From contig DULU01000089.1 of NCBI GenBank assembly GCA_012840225.1, positions 1 to 64,000 of the forward strand: DNA of 64,000 nucleotides, written 5' to 3'. Each line of letters starts with the position of its first letter. The stretch's first letter is position 1. A program made the translations under genes and the position numbers. Of the stretch, positions 33,107-41,724 are shown piece after piece. This stretch comes from Bacillota bacterium (lineage in GTDB: Bacteria; Bacillota; Limnochordia; DTU080). The notes under the pieces are model-generated. The model saw only the letters and a program-made list of their open reading frames with translations, was not told where the DNA came from and searched no databases.

Positions 33107-35055
33107 AAGCCCAAAGCTTCCCTTTTCGCTTCGATGTGTTCGATCATGGCCGCGGCGGCGGCTTTCGGCTCCTGCTCCAGGAGCACCTTCCCGCCAAGAA
33201 GCCCTTCAATGTCTTCCGTCAGCACCCGGGTGACCAGGCTGCTCCCGGCTACAGGGGGCACAGGGCCAAGGTGTGTCAACAACCCAAAGGCCACGGCAAA
33301 GATACCGTCGGCTACCGCCTTTTGCTCCAGGTATTCCGGAGCGGAGACCGCTACCGGCAGCCGACTGGGATCCACATTGAGCAGTGCCGCCAGCCGGGTG
33401 ACGGCCAGCACAATGCGGCCAATATCCACACAGGAACCGAAGTTGAGCACCGGCGGAATGCCCGCCTCCCGGCAAAAGCGGCTCAGGCCGGCTCCGCACC
33501 GGGCCTCTGCCGCCGGATCCATTAAGCTCTCGATCTCCGCCGCGCTGCTCATGCAGCCGGCGCTTATCACTAAGACATTGTTTTTGATCAACTCCTGCAT
33601 GATGGCCAAACCGGTGGTATCGTGACCATTGCGATTGTTGGTACAGCCCACCACGGCCACCACCCCGCGGATGGTGCCGTCGGCGATGGCCGCCAAGAGC
33701 GGCTCCAGGCTGCCGCCGAAGGCCCGGCTGATGCTTTCCAGGCCGAAGCCGGCCAGCACTTTGGCTTTATAGGGCGGGAGATAAGGAGCCGGCCTGCCGT
33801 TCCCATGGTGATTTCCCTGGCTTCCCAGTCCCCGATAGCCGTTTTGCCGGCGGCGGTAGGCTTCTATGGCCATGCGGATCAATTCCCTGGCTTGGGCGGC
33901 CACCTGCTCCGGGGCATAGTCCACATGTTCAGAAACTCCCGGCAGGCGCACCACTTTGTCCACCGAGACCAATCTGGTAGGGAAGTGCTCGGCTATGGTG
34001 GACAAGGCCGGAATGGAGCAGTTCATATCCATCATCACCAGATCCACAGCCCCGGTGGCGATGATATATTCCTGGGCTATCCAGTTGGCCAACTGCCCGG
34101 CAAAACCACCGGCACTGGCGGCGGAACGCTGCATCAGCTCCTGCCCGGTGCACATGGATCCATATACATTGATCCCCTTGGCTCCTGCTTCTTTGGCCCA
34201 GGACAATATTTCCGGATCGCGGCTCGCTTGGATGACGGCCGTGCCGACAAAAGGCACGTGACCATGCGCCACAATATTCACTTTTTCCGGATCGATCACG
34301 CCCAGATCTGCCCAGCTTTCGGTCAGGGCCGGCGAGCCGAGAACGATATCCTGCACAGTGATGGTGCCCATCAAGCCCAGGTAACCAGTGGCGAGGGCTA
34401 ATCGCACGGCAGTCAAAAGCAGATCCACCGGATCGGTATTGATGCTGGTCATGGATTTGGTTAAGGCATCTCTGATCTCAGAGAGGATCCCGCCGGGAAT
34501 GACGCCCAGCTTAGCCCACACCTCGCGGCGGGAAGGCGGGGCGAGGAGAGAGAGACTGGTGAGCGGCTCACGGCTCGCTTTGTGCATGTCGGCCAAAAGC
34601 CGGTCTGCAAGCTGCAGGGCGAGCTCCCTCTCGCTTTGCCCGGCGACGTTGATGCCGAAACCCATGGCCACCTCCTGGAGCTTCTGGGAATCGCCGATGC
34701 GGAAAGGCGTGCTTCCCAAAGCCGTGGCTTTGAGGGTGTCGATGGCCTCTTCCAGGTGGTGGGAATAGGCGGCCGCCCCATGAACAGCCAGTCTTAAGAG
34801 GTTACGGGCCGCAATGGTGTCGGCGGTGGCTCCGCAGATGCCGCGCTCGGCGCGGTGGGTGATGCGGCATGGTCCATGGCTGCACAGCTGGCAACATATC
34901 CCCTGCATGCCGAACCCGCATTGCGGTTGCTGCGATTGATAGCGATCGAAAATGGTCGGGATACCCTGGCTTCGACAGTACTCATACATTTCGTTCGTGC
35001 TTCGATGCGCCGACGGACACCTGTCGACCGCATGGCATGTGCGGCAAATGCTCAT
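33103..35055 (-). CDS. cooS: Anaerobic Ni-Fe carbon monoxide dehydrogenase catalytic subunit
   Basis: CooS interconverts CO and CO2 at a Ni-4Fe-4S C-cluster. This protein of about 650 residues carries the D- and B-cluster cysteines in QCGFGMQGICCQLCSHGPC, with the same spacing as Carboxydothermus CODH-II. The C-cluster ligands are present as His in VAHGHVPF, and Cys in GSMCTGQE, DMNCSIP, VGCTNNRNG, SAGCMSSAAE and FGSCVDIGR. The ATG at 35055 is nine bases from GGAGGT and is preferred over one at 35061. It follows hcp by about 80 bp and overlaps cooF. The context (MarR, Hcp, FNOR, no acsA/acsB) argues for stress-linked electron supply rather than acetyl-CoA synthesis. Confidence 0.96.
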   Translation of the reverse strand: MSICRTCHAVDRCPSAHRSTNEMYEYCRSQGIPTIFDRYQSQQPQCGFGMQGICCQLCSHGPCRITHRAERGICGATADTIAARNLLRLAVHGAAAYSHHLEEAIDTLKATALGSTPFRIGDSQKLQEVAMGFGINVAGQSERELALQLADRLLADMHKASREPLTSLSLLAPPSRREVWAKLGVIPGGILSEIRDALTKSMTSINTDPVDLLLTAVRLALATGYLGLMGTITVQDIVLGSPALTESWADLGVIDPEKVNIVAHGHVPFVGTAVIQASRDPEILSWAKEAGAKGINVYGSMCTGQELMQRSAASAGGFAGQLANWIAQEYIIATGAVDLVMMDMNCSIPALSTIAEHFPTRLVSVDKVVRLPGVSEHVDYAPEQVAAQARELIRMAIEAYRRRQNGYRGLGSQGNHHGNGRPAPYLPPYKAKVLAGFGLESISRAFGGSLEPLLAAIADGTIRGVVAVVGCTNNRNGHDTTGLAIMQELIKNNVLVISAGCMSSAAEIESLMDPAAEARCGAGLSRFCREAGIPPVLNFGSCVDIGRIVLAVTRLAALLNVDPSRLPVAVSAPEYLEQKAVADGIFAVAFGLLTHLGPVPPVAGSSLVTRVLTEDIEGLLGGKVLLEQEPKAAAAAMIEHIEAKREALGL

Positions 35056-35136
35056 CTTCATCCGACCTCCCAGTCAATTTTCAACTTCTCTACTCTCCCT
35101 CGCCTTCGCCATCTCTCCGGCCCAGAGCGACGGAGA

Positions 35137-36447
35137 TCAGGCAGTCCTGACCTTTTGACCACCCAGCATGGCGGCCAGATCTTCCCGCGGCTCGCCGGTC
35201 TGGCGCAAGTCGAACTCTTTCTGCAGCACGGCCAGCACCGCCGGGGTGATCCAGGCCGGAAGCTTGGGCCCCAGATAGATCCCTTTTATCCCCAGGGAAA
35301 AGAGACTCATCAGGATAGCCGCCGCCTTCTGCTCCATCCAGGAGAGCACCAAGGTGAGGGGCAGATCGTTCACCGGGCAACCTAAAGCTTCGGATAAGGC
35401 CACGGCGATGTCGATGGCGTGAATGGCGTCGTTGCACTGCCCCAGATCGATCAGTCTGGGGATGCCGTCGATGGTGCCCAGATCGAGATCGTTGAAGCGG
35501 AATTTACCGCAAGCCAAGGTGAGGATGACCACATCGGGCCTCTCCGCCGCAGCCTGCACAAATTCCCGGTAATATTGATGACCCTTGCCCGGTGCATCGC
35601 AACCGCCCACCAGGAAGAAGTGACTGATCTTGCCCTGCTCTACCGCTTCTATGATCTTCCCGGCCAGCGGCAGCACATTGCCGGCGCTGAAGCCGGTGGT
35701 CAACACCGTTTTCCCGGGAGCCTCAGGCAACGGTGGTAGCTTCTTGGCCAGCTCGATCACGGGAGTGAAATCGTAGCCCTCAATGTGGCGCACTCCGGGC
35801 AGACCGGTGATACCGCAGGTGAACATGCGCTCCTTGTAGCTCTCCCTCGGCAGCACTACACAGTTGGTGGTACCTAAGATCGCCCCGCTGAACTCGCTGA
35901 ACAGCTGCCGCTGGTCGATCCAGGACCCGCCCAGGTTCCCCCGCAGGTGGGAGAAGGCCCGCAGGCGTGGATAGCCATGAGCCGGAAGCATCTCGGAATG
36001 AGTATATATATTAACTCCTTGGCCTTCACTTTGCCTCAACAGCTCATACAGCGCTTTCATGTTGTGCCCGGTGACCAAAATGCCGGGACCGGCCACCGTG
36101 CCGGTCTCCACCTGCGCCGGCTCATGAGCGCCGAAAGCATCGATATGTGCCTGGCGCAGGTTGCGCATCGCCCGCACATTGATTTCCCCGGCTTTCAGAT
36201 TGAGCTTGATAAACCTCTCCAGATCGAAATCCACATTGGTCAGGGTGCTGTAGAGACCTTCCGCCAGGAAAGCGTCCACCTCTTCATCGGCCTTGCCGAG
36301 CTCGCGGGCATGATAGACATAGGCGCTGATGCCCTTCAGAGCATACAAGAGGTTCTCCTGCAAGCTTTGGATGTCGGCATCTTTACCGCACACCCCCACC
36401 TTCGTGCAGGCTGCCCCGGCTACCATTGAACACTGATTGCAATACAT
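35137..36447 (-). CDS. hcp: Hybrid cluster protein (hydroxylamine / NO reductase), short class
   Basis: Hcp is a cytoplasmic Fe-S protein that reduces hydroxylamine or nitric oxide and protects anaerobes against nitrosative stress. The N-terminal cluster motif CNQC...CTKVGVC gives C-x2-C-x7-C-x5-C. The hybrid-cluster ligands are visible in TTNCVVLP, MFTCGITG, GGCDAPGKGH and LGQCNDA. At about 436 residues it is some 110 shorter than Escherichia coli or Desulfovibrio Hcp, which suits the class III form that lacks one helical bundle. The ATG at 36447 has GGAGG eight bases upstream. It is the second gene of the marR-hcp-cooS-cooF-FNOR operon, 23 bp after marR. Confidence 0.94.
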   Translation of the reverse strand: MYCNQCSMVAGAACTKVGVCGKDADIQSLQENLLYALKGISAYVYHARELGKADEEVDAFLAEGLYSTLTNVDFDLERFIKLNLKAGEINVRAMRNLRQAHIDAFGAHEPAQVETGTVAGPGILVTGHNMKALYELLRQSEGQGVNIYTHSEMLPAHGYPRLRAFSHLRGNLGGSWIDQRQLFSEFSGAILGTTNCVVLPRESYKERMFTCGITGLPGVRHIEGYDFTPVIELAKKLPPLPEAPGKTVLTTGFSAGNVLPLAGKIIEAVEQGKISHFFLVGGCDAPGKGHQYYREFVQAAAERPDVVILTLACGKFRFNDLDLGTIDGIPRLIDLGQCNDAIHAIDIAVALSEALGCPVNDLPLTLVLSWMEQKAAAILMSLFSLGIKGIYLGPKLPAWITPAVLAVLQKEFDLRQTGEPREDLAAMLGGQKVRTA

Positions 36448-36470
36448 CAAGTTATTCCTCCGTTTGCCCA

Positions 36471-37034
36471 TTATTTATCTTGGTCTTCTTCCCCATATGC
36501 TTCCATTTTTCTTTTTCTCACCTGTGCCAAAATGCAGCTCTCGGTGTGGTGCAGGCCGCATTGCAGGCAGAATTGTTGTTCATCAACCGCCCGGCCGGCT
36601 ACCCGCAACATCCCGGTCACACCCAGATGCAGATGCTGCAGTTCCTCATCGCTCATCTGATCCAGAAAAGCCTCCAGGGCGCGCCGGTAAGCTTTTTCCA
36701 CCTTATCCAGCACCCGCTTTCCTTCAGCGGTTAATGACAGCGTCACTCCCCGCTGGTCATCGGCAGACTCTTTTTTCACCAACCAGCCGCTTTTCACCAG
36801 GCGGTTTATCAGATTGGTCATGGACGGGGCACTGATGCCCAAAGCTTGAGCAGCCTGCCCCGGAGCAGCACCCGGATGGTTAGACACAAAACGCATGGCC
36901 GCCAGCCGGGCTTTGGACATGAAGTCCCGGCCGCCCGATCCGGCAGCCAAAGCCTCCGGCATGATGACCTCCTCAAGCAAGAGTTGCAAAAGGCTGAGAT
37001 TGTGCTTCAGCTCATTGAAGTTTAAGGCCGGCAT
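36471..37034 (-). CDS. MarR-family regulator with a cysteine-rich C-terminal tail
   Basis: The protein has 187 residues. The winged helix is seen in QAAQALGISAPSMTNLINRL (about 60-79) and the wing in ADDQRGVTLSLTAEGK. After the dimerisation helix, a tail not normal for MarR carries Cys156, Cys159 and Cys167 with His162-His163 (CLQCGLHHTESC). Such a cluster could hold an Fe-S centre, bind zinc, or form a disulfide. GGGAGG lies before the ATG. It heads the CO dehydrogenase/Hcp operon and is preceded by a perfect palindrome at its promoter, so it most probably represses its own operon and senses NO, O2 or another redox signal through the tail. Confidence 0.9.
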   Translation of the reverse strand: MPALNFNELKHNLSLLQLLLEEVIMPEALAAGSGGRDFMSKARLAAMRFVSNHPGAAPGQAAQALGISAPSMTNLINRLVKSGWLVKKESADDQRGVTLSLTAEGKRVLDKVEKAYRRALEAFLDQMSDEELQHLHLGVTGMLRVAGRAVDEQQFCLQCGLHHTESCILAQVRKRKMEAYGEEDQDK

Positions 37035-37104
37035 CGGACACCTCCCTTCCCGGATCTCCGGTCATCCCTGGCGGCGCAGTTGCTCGGGGAGAACCGCCTA
37101 ACGT

Positions 37105-37121
37105 TTAGTTAGCATAACTAA
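37105..37121. promoter_or_regulatory. Probable MarR operator
   Basis: The perfect inverted repeat TTAGTTA-GCA-TAACTAA lies directly downstream of the -10 box of the marR promoter, over the expected transcription start. Its size (17 bp, 7-bp arms) suits a MarR dimer. Confidence 0.8.
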
Positions 37122-37150
37122 TTATTATCATAAAGAAGAACCCCCGTCAA
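37122..37150 (-). promoter_or_regulatory. Promoter of the marR-hcp-cooS operon
   Basis: On the minus strand, TTGACG (37145-37150) and TAATAA (37122-37127) are 17 bp apart, a good sigma-A-type match, and the operator abuts the -10 box. The marR ATG lies about 80 bp downstream. Confidence 0.7.
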
Positions 37151-37255
37151 CCACTTTTCTTACTTTGGCCATGTAAAAAAGACTCCTTGTTCATCTCGGC
37201 AGGCTACCGGAACCACTGCCGCCAGCTGCACCGCCAACAGCCGCTTTAACCCCTC

Positions 37256-37846
37256 TCAGACCTCCGGCTTAAGCATACCGAACAAGATGTGCCTGGTTTT
37301 TTCCACATCGCCGGTGTGATGAATGGCTCTGATGCCCAGGGCAGCGGCAGCCGCCACATATTCCGGTATATCGTCTATGTAAGCCGTCTCCTCCGGCGCC
37401 AGATCCAATAGCCGCAGGGCATACTGGTATATTTCCCGCTCGGGCTTGCAGCTCCCCACCTCATACGACAAGACTACCGGATCAAAATGGGTGAACAAAC
37501 CCATGTCCTTCATCAACCGGGCATGGTTGAAGGTAGTGTTGGAAAGGATGCCCGTACGCAACCCTCCGGCTCTCACCTCTGCGGCCAACGCCTGCATCTC
37601 GGGAAGATGGCGATAATATTCCAGCCATATATCGTCGAAGGCGTCGCCGGCTACCGGCCGGCCGGCGAGACTCTGCCAGAAATCGGTCTCCAAAAGCTCG
37701 CCTTTTTGCAACTGCGGCGTCACTTCCTCATAGCGAGGTGGGATATCGGGCAAAACCAGGCGGCGTACCAAATCCCGGCGGTACTCCGCTTCCCCAAGCC
37801 GCAAGAGGACGCCTCCCACATCGAAAAGAACCGCTTTAATCACCAC
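37256..37846 (-). CDS. HAD-superfamily hydrolase (subfamily IA)
   Basis: The 196-residue phosphatase-like protein has motif I FDVGGVLL with the nucleophile Asp (the second Asp position of DxD is replaced by Gly, as in many epoxide-hydrolase/HAD-1.5 types). Motif II is GILSNTTF, motif III is the Lys in GSCKPEREIYQ, and motif IV is YIDDIPE. Members dephosphorylate small sugar phosphates or act as dehalogenases; the substrate is not readable. Two consecutive GTG codons behind GGGGGG are possible starts. The gene stands alone between the marR promoter and the sulfatase gene. Confidence 0.88.
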   Translation of the reverse strand: MVIKAVLFDVGGVLLRLGEAEYRRDLVRRLVLPDIPPRYEEVTPQLQKGELLETDFWQSLAGRPVAGDAFDDIWLEYYRHLPEMQALAAEVRAGGLRTGILSNTTFNHARLMKDMGLFTHFDPVVLSYEVGSCKPEREIYQYALRLLDLAPEETAYIDDIPEYVAAAAALGIRAIHHTGDVEKTRHILFGMLKPEV

Positions 37847-38018
37847 AATCCCCCCAACTCCTTATAAATCCGCTTCCCCCCGGATATTTCTTTAACCAGG
37901 CGCCAAACGCCTGCCTCCCTTCCGGGAAGGAAACTCCGCACCGTTATATAAACAGTAAACAGTAAGCTAGAGCGTCCACACACCGGCATACATAATGATA
38001 CGTTTTGAGGTGAAACAG

Positions 38019-39398
38019 ATGAACAAGCAAAACCAAAGCCGCGGGAAAGGTGGCGAGCGGCCCAACATCGTGTTGATAGTGGCCGACGACCACGGGCGGG
38101 AAGCGCTAGGTTGCTACGGCAACCCGGTTATAAAAACGCCGCACCTGGATCAGTTGGCCGCCGAAGGGGTGCGCTTCACCCACAGCTTCTGCACCACCGC
38201 CTCCTGCGCCGCCAGCCGCTCCGTCATCATGACCGGCTTATATAACCACAGCAACGGGACTTACGGGCATACCCACGCCCACCATCATTTCTCTTGCTTT
38301 GAACATGTGCGCACTTTGCCGGCTCTTTTGGGAGAGGGCGGCTACCGCACCGGCCGCGTAGGCAAAAAGCATTATGCTCCGGATCATCTCTTCCCCTTCC
38401 ACTGGGGCATCAAAGATAATGCCTTCGGCCGCGACGACGTGCGCATGGCCGAGAGCTGCCGGTCTTTCATCAGGGAGGCGGAGCCTTTCTTTTTATACTA
38501 TTGCTCGCACAACCCGCACCGGGAGCGGGTGGTAAAATCACATCCCCTGCAGCCGAACAATTTCGGCAACCCGGAAACATCATTCCCCGGCGATCAGGAA
38601 CAAACCTATGCCGAGGACGAAGTGATTATTCCCCCGTTTCTGGCGGATATCCCCGAGTCCCGCGCCGAGCTGGCGCAATATTATCAATCCATATCCCGCC
38701 TGGACCGGGGGGTAGGGCGCCTGATAAAGATCCTCAAAGAAGAAGGTAAATACGACAACACGGTCATCATCTATATTTCCGACAACGGAGCGGCCTTCCC
38801 GCAGGCCAAAACCACCCTCTATGAACCGGGCACCAATCTCCCTTGCATTGTGCGCAGCCCGCTGCACCACAAGCGCGGCACCACCTGCAGCGCCTTGATC
38901 ACCTGGGCGGACATCACCCCCACGGTGCTGGACTTTGCCGGTCTCTACCATGACCCGGCCGCCTTTCACGGCCGCTCGTTCAAAGAGGTGATCGACGAGG
39001 AGGATCCGCCCAACTGGCGCGCAGAGGTCTTTACCGCCCACACTTTCCATGAGATCACCAACTACTATCCAATGCGGGCGATACGGACAAAAAAATATAA
39101 ATTCATCTGGAACATCGCCTGGAAGCTGGATTATTCCTTTGCCAGCGATCTGTGGGCGGCACCGTCATGGCAGGGCGCGCTGCGGCGCCGGCTGGATCAG
39201 GTAGGCATGCGCAAAGTGGCGGCCTATATTCACCGTCCCCGCTTTGAGCTTTATGATCTGGAGAATGATCCCCATGAGACGGTGAACCTGGCGGAAGATC
39301 CGGCATATGGGCAACTGGTGGCCGAATTCTGCGCCAAACTGCAGCAGTTCCAGAAGGAGACCAAAGACCCCTGGCTGCATAAATGGGAATATGAATAA
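38019..39398 (+). CDS. Sulfatase, formylglycine-dependent, cytoplasmic
   Basis: The protein has about 459 residues. The metal site begins with VADDHGREALGCYG, and Cys63 in C-A-A-S-R is the residue converted to formylglycine. A C-x-A-x-R form (rather than C-x-P-x-R) is accepted by the anaerobic radical-SAM maturase, which I do not see in the window. TGLYNHSNGTYGH after it resembles sulfamidase-type (heparan N-sulfatase) enzymes. ISDNGAAFP supplies further metal ligands. No signal peptide is present, so it would act on imported sulfated sugars. The ATG at 38019 with GAGGTG upstream is preferred over one at 37995. It may cooperate with the carbohydrate cluster at 11-19 kb. Confidence 0.88.
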   Translation: MNKQNQSRGKGGERPNIVLIVADDHGREALGCYGNPVIKTPHLDQLAAEGVRFTHSFCTTASCAASRSVIMTGLYNHSNGTYGHTHAHHHFSCFEHVRTLPALLGEGGYRTGRVGKKHYAPDHLFPFHWGIKDNAFGRDDVRMAESCRSFIREAEPFFLYYCSHNPHRERVVKSHPLQPNNFGNPETSFPGDQEQTYAEDEVIIPPFLADIPESRAELAQYYQSISRLDRGVGRLIKILKEEGKYDNTVIIYISDNGAAFPQAKTTLYEPGTNLPCIVRSPLHHKRGTTCSALITWADITPTVLDFAGLYHDPAAFHGRSFKEVIDEEDPPNWRAEVFTAHTFHEITNYYPMRAIRTKKYKFIWNIAWKLDYSFASDLWAAPSWQGALRRRLDQVGMRKVAAYIHRPRFELYDLENDPHETVNLAEDPAYGQLVAEFCAKLQQFQKETKDPWLHKWEYE

Positions 39399-39496
39399 CC
39401 GCCGGGAATAGGCATAACCGGCATGAGGCCATTGGCCTTTTGGCCGGGCGCTCCGGCTGCCCATGCGCCCGGCTGCCGTCTTCCTCAGCTTCTTCC

Positions 39497-40246
39497 TCAG
39501 GTCAGGTGAGGCGGAAGCCGCAACCGGTTCACCGCTGCCAGTGCCGCTTCCAGGTGCCTTTTTCCCCGCCTGAGGCTAAAGGTGAGGTGTCCGGGCAGCA
39601 AGGCGGAGAAATCGGCGGCCTGCATCTTTCTGATGCTCTCAATATGCTCCGTTATGGAACAATCATATATGGCCTGCCAAGCCACCCGCCCGCCGCAGAA
39701 GATGCTGTCCCCCGAGAAAAGCATCCGGTAGCCGTACCCGTCGACCAGGAAGGACAGGTGCCCGTCACAGTGCCCCGGGGTGGACAAAGCCTTGATGGTG
39801 AGGACTCCCTCCTCGCCGCCTATCCGCACCTCGTCCCCGTCATTTAATATATGGTCGATGCTGCAGGCTTGAAACTCCATGTCCGGAGGATAAAGCCCGG
39901 CCGCGATAGCTTCATCCAGGCAAATCAGCCGGCGGTCGGCGTTGACCACAGCTTCGGCTGTGTGTGCGGAAGCCCATATTTCCAGGCCGTACCTTTCCTT
40001 CAACACGGCCGCCCCACCGCTGTGATCGACATGCTTGTGCGTGAGAAAGAGCCTGGTCGGTGCACCGCCGCCCAGGGTCTCATCGATATTCGCCAATAGC
40101 TGGGTCGTGTCATAGCCGGCTCCGGCATCAATCAAAATCCGTTCTTCTCCGGCAGCAAGCAAATAGACATGGCAGTCCAGCGGGTCGGATAGATCAAAAC
40201 CCATCCGCCCGCTGCCGACCAGCCATAGGTGTCCAGTGATCTGCAC
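39497..40246 (-). CDS. MBL-fold metallo-hydrolase
   Basis: The protein has about 249 residues with the full metallo-beta-lactamase metal set: THKHVDHSGG (His-x-His-x-Asp-His), STPGHCDGH, FSGDSIFCGG (Asp) and LPGHL. It probably hydrolyses a thioester, lactone or phosphodiester; specificity is not readable. The frame is open to 40276, but a GTG at 40246 has AAGGGG six bases upstream and begins directly with the fold (MQITGHLWLV). It lies convergent to the sulfatase gene and 60 bp downstream of the alcohol dehydrogenase gene on the same strand. Confidence 0.87.
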   Translation of the reverse strand: MQITGHLWLVGSGRMGFDLSDPLDCHVYLLAAGEERILIDAGAGYDTTQLLANIDETLGGGAPTRLFLTHKHVDHSGGAAVLKERYGLEIWASAHTAEAVVNADRRLICLDEAIAAGLYPPDMEFQACSIDHILNDGDEVRIGGEEGVLTIKALSTPGHCDGHLSFLVDGYGYRMLFSGDSIFCGGRVAWQAIYDCSITEHIESIRKMQAADFSALLPGHLTFSLRRGKRHLEAALAAVNRLRLPPHLT

Positions 40247-40306
40247 CAGCCACCCCTTCTTTCCACCGTTTTTCACATGCGATCTAATCAGGAGATGAAC
40301 TCCGTG

Positions 40307-41485
40307 CTATTCGGCGGCCAACTCCAAAATGCGGCGCAGATCGTCCCGGGTCAGCCGGACAAATTTGCCGAGCGTATCATCGTTCGGCATTCTGCACTTG
40401 GCCACCAGCTCATCGAATTTCTCCCGGCCGATTTTCAGCTCAGCCAAGGAGACAGGCAAGCCAATCGACCTGATGAACTGCCGCAGCCGCGCGATGCCGG
40501 CGAGGGCGATCTCTTCCGGATGGCGAAAATCGGGCTCGACATCCCAGACGCGCACGGCAAATTGAGCAAAGCGGTAGACATCATGGCGATAGACGTAGGT
40601 CATCCAGGCCGGGAAGAGAGCTGCCAGGCCGGCTCCATGGGCCACATCATACATACCGCTCAATTCATGCTCCAGGATGTGGGTGGCCCAATCCCCGATC
40701 CGCCCCGTGCCCACCAGGTCATTGTGCGCCAGCGTTCCCGCCCACATGATTTCGGCCCTGGCGTCGTAGTTCTCCGGTTCGCGCAGAACCACAGGCGTAT
40801 GCTTAATGACGGTTTTCATCACAGCTTCGCCCAGGCGATCCGTCAAGTCGACATGAGGGGTATTGGTAAAATAGCGCTCAAAAACATGGGCTAATATGTC
40901 CATGGCGCCGCAAGCCGTCTGATAGGGCGGCAAGGTGAACGTCAGCTCAGGGTTTAAAATGGCGAAGACAGGCCGGTTGATGTTATTGTTATAGCTCCGC
41001 TTCAGCCAGCCGTCCTCATTGGTGATGACGCAGCTCCAGCTGGCTTCACTCCCTGCCGCGGCGATGGTCGGAATCGCTCCCACCGGCAGAGAGGTTTGCG
41101 CTTCGGCTTTGCCGCTGAAGAAGTCCCACACGTCCCCTTGATACGGCACGCCCAAAGCGATGGCTTTGGCCGAATCGATGACGCTTCCGCCGCCGACGGC
41201 CAGAACGAAATTAATCCCTTCCTTCCGGCACAGCTCTATGCCTTTATATACCAGGCTTAACCTGGGATTGGGGGCGACTCCGCCCAGTTCGACGTACTCT
41301 ACCCCGGCTTCTTGCAGGGAGGCCGTCACCTGGTCGAACAAACCGCTCTTTTTGATGCTCCCACCGCCATAATGTAACAACACCTTGCGGCTGTATTTTC
41401 CGGTCTCCGGACCCACTTCATGGTGGCTCCCCCGGCCGAATATGATCTGAGTCGAACTGAGAAAGCGGAAGTTTTCCATATGCAT
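40307..41485 (-). CDS. Iron-containing alcohol dehydrogenase (butanol dehydrogenase type)
   Basis: The protein has about 392 residues. The NAD(P)-binding element is LAVGGGSVIDSAKAIALG, with G-D-V-W-D-F-F after it as in BdhA/YugJ proteins. Iron ligands are the Asp and His in MDILAHVFE and the His residues in YDVAHGAGLA and further on. It reduces aldehydes to alcohols with NADPH or NADH in fermentation. The frame is open to 41599, but the ATG at 41485 has AAAGGAG five bases upstream, and a second ATG lies two codons later. It is divergent from the MFS exporter gene. Confidence 0.9.
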   Translation of the reverse strand: MHMENFRFLSSTQIIFGRGSHHEVGPETGKYSRKVLLHYGGGSIKKSGLFDQVTASLQEAGVEYVELGGVAPNPRLSLVYKGIELCRKEGINFVLAVGGGSVIDSAKAIALGVPYQGDVWDFFSGKAEAQTSLPVGAIPTIAAAGSEASWSCVITNEDGWLKRSYNNNINRPVFAILNPELTFTLPPYQTACGAMDILAHVFERYFTNTPHVDLTDRLGEAVMKTVIKHTPVVLREPENYDARAEIMWAGTLAHNDLVGTGRIGDWATHILEHELSGMYDVAHGAGLAALFPAWMTYVYRHDVYRFAQFAVRVWDVEPDFRHPEEIALAGIARLRQFIRSIGLPVSLAELKIGREKFDELVAKCRMPNDDTLGKFVRLTRDDLRRILELAAE

Positions 41486-41724
41486 CGCTGCTCCTTTGGC
41501 CAAGATATATGAGACGGGCAACCGCCGGGTTGCCCTCCTCGCCGCGGCGATATGAATTACTTCATTGATGAGCCGGAGACAACCTGCTTTTTTGTTCATT
41601 TAGCGGAGCAGGCAGGGCATCTTTTTCGGCTGTTGAATTCAGAGCTTTATTGAACAAAACGTCTCCGGTTCCGGAGGAGCCGGACGGCGTTTTTTCAGGT
41701 TTCGGGGAAAGGTTTGGTTGTTTT

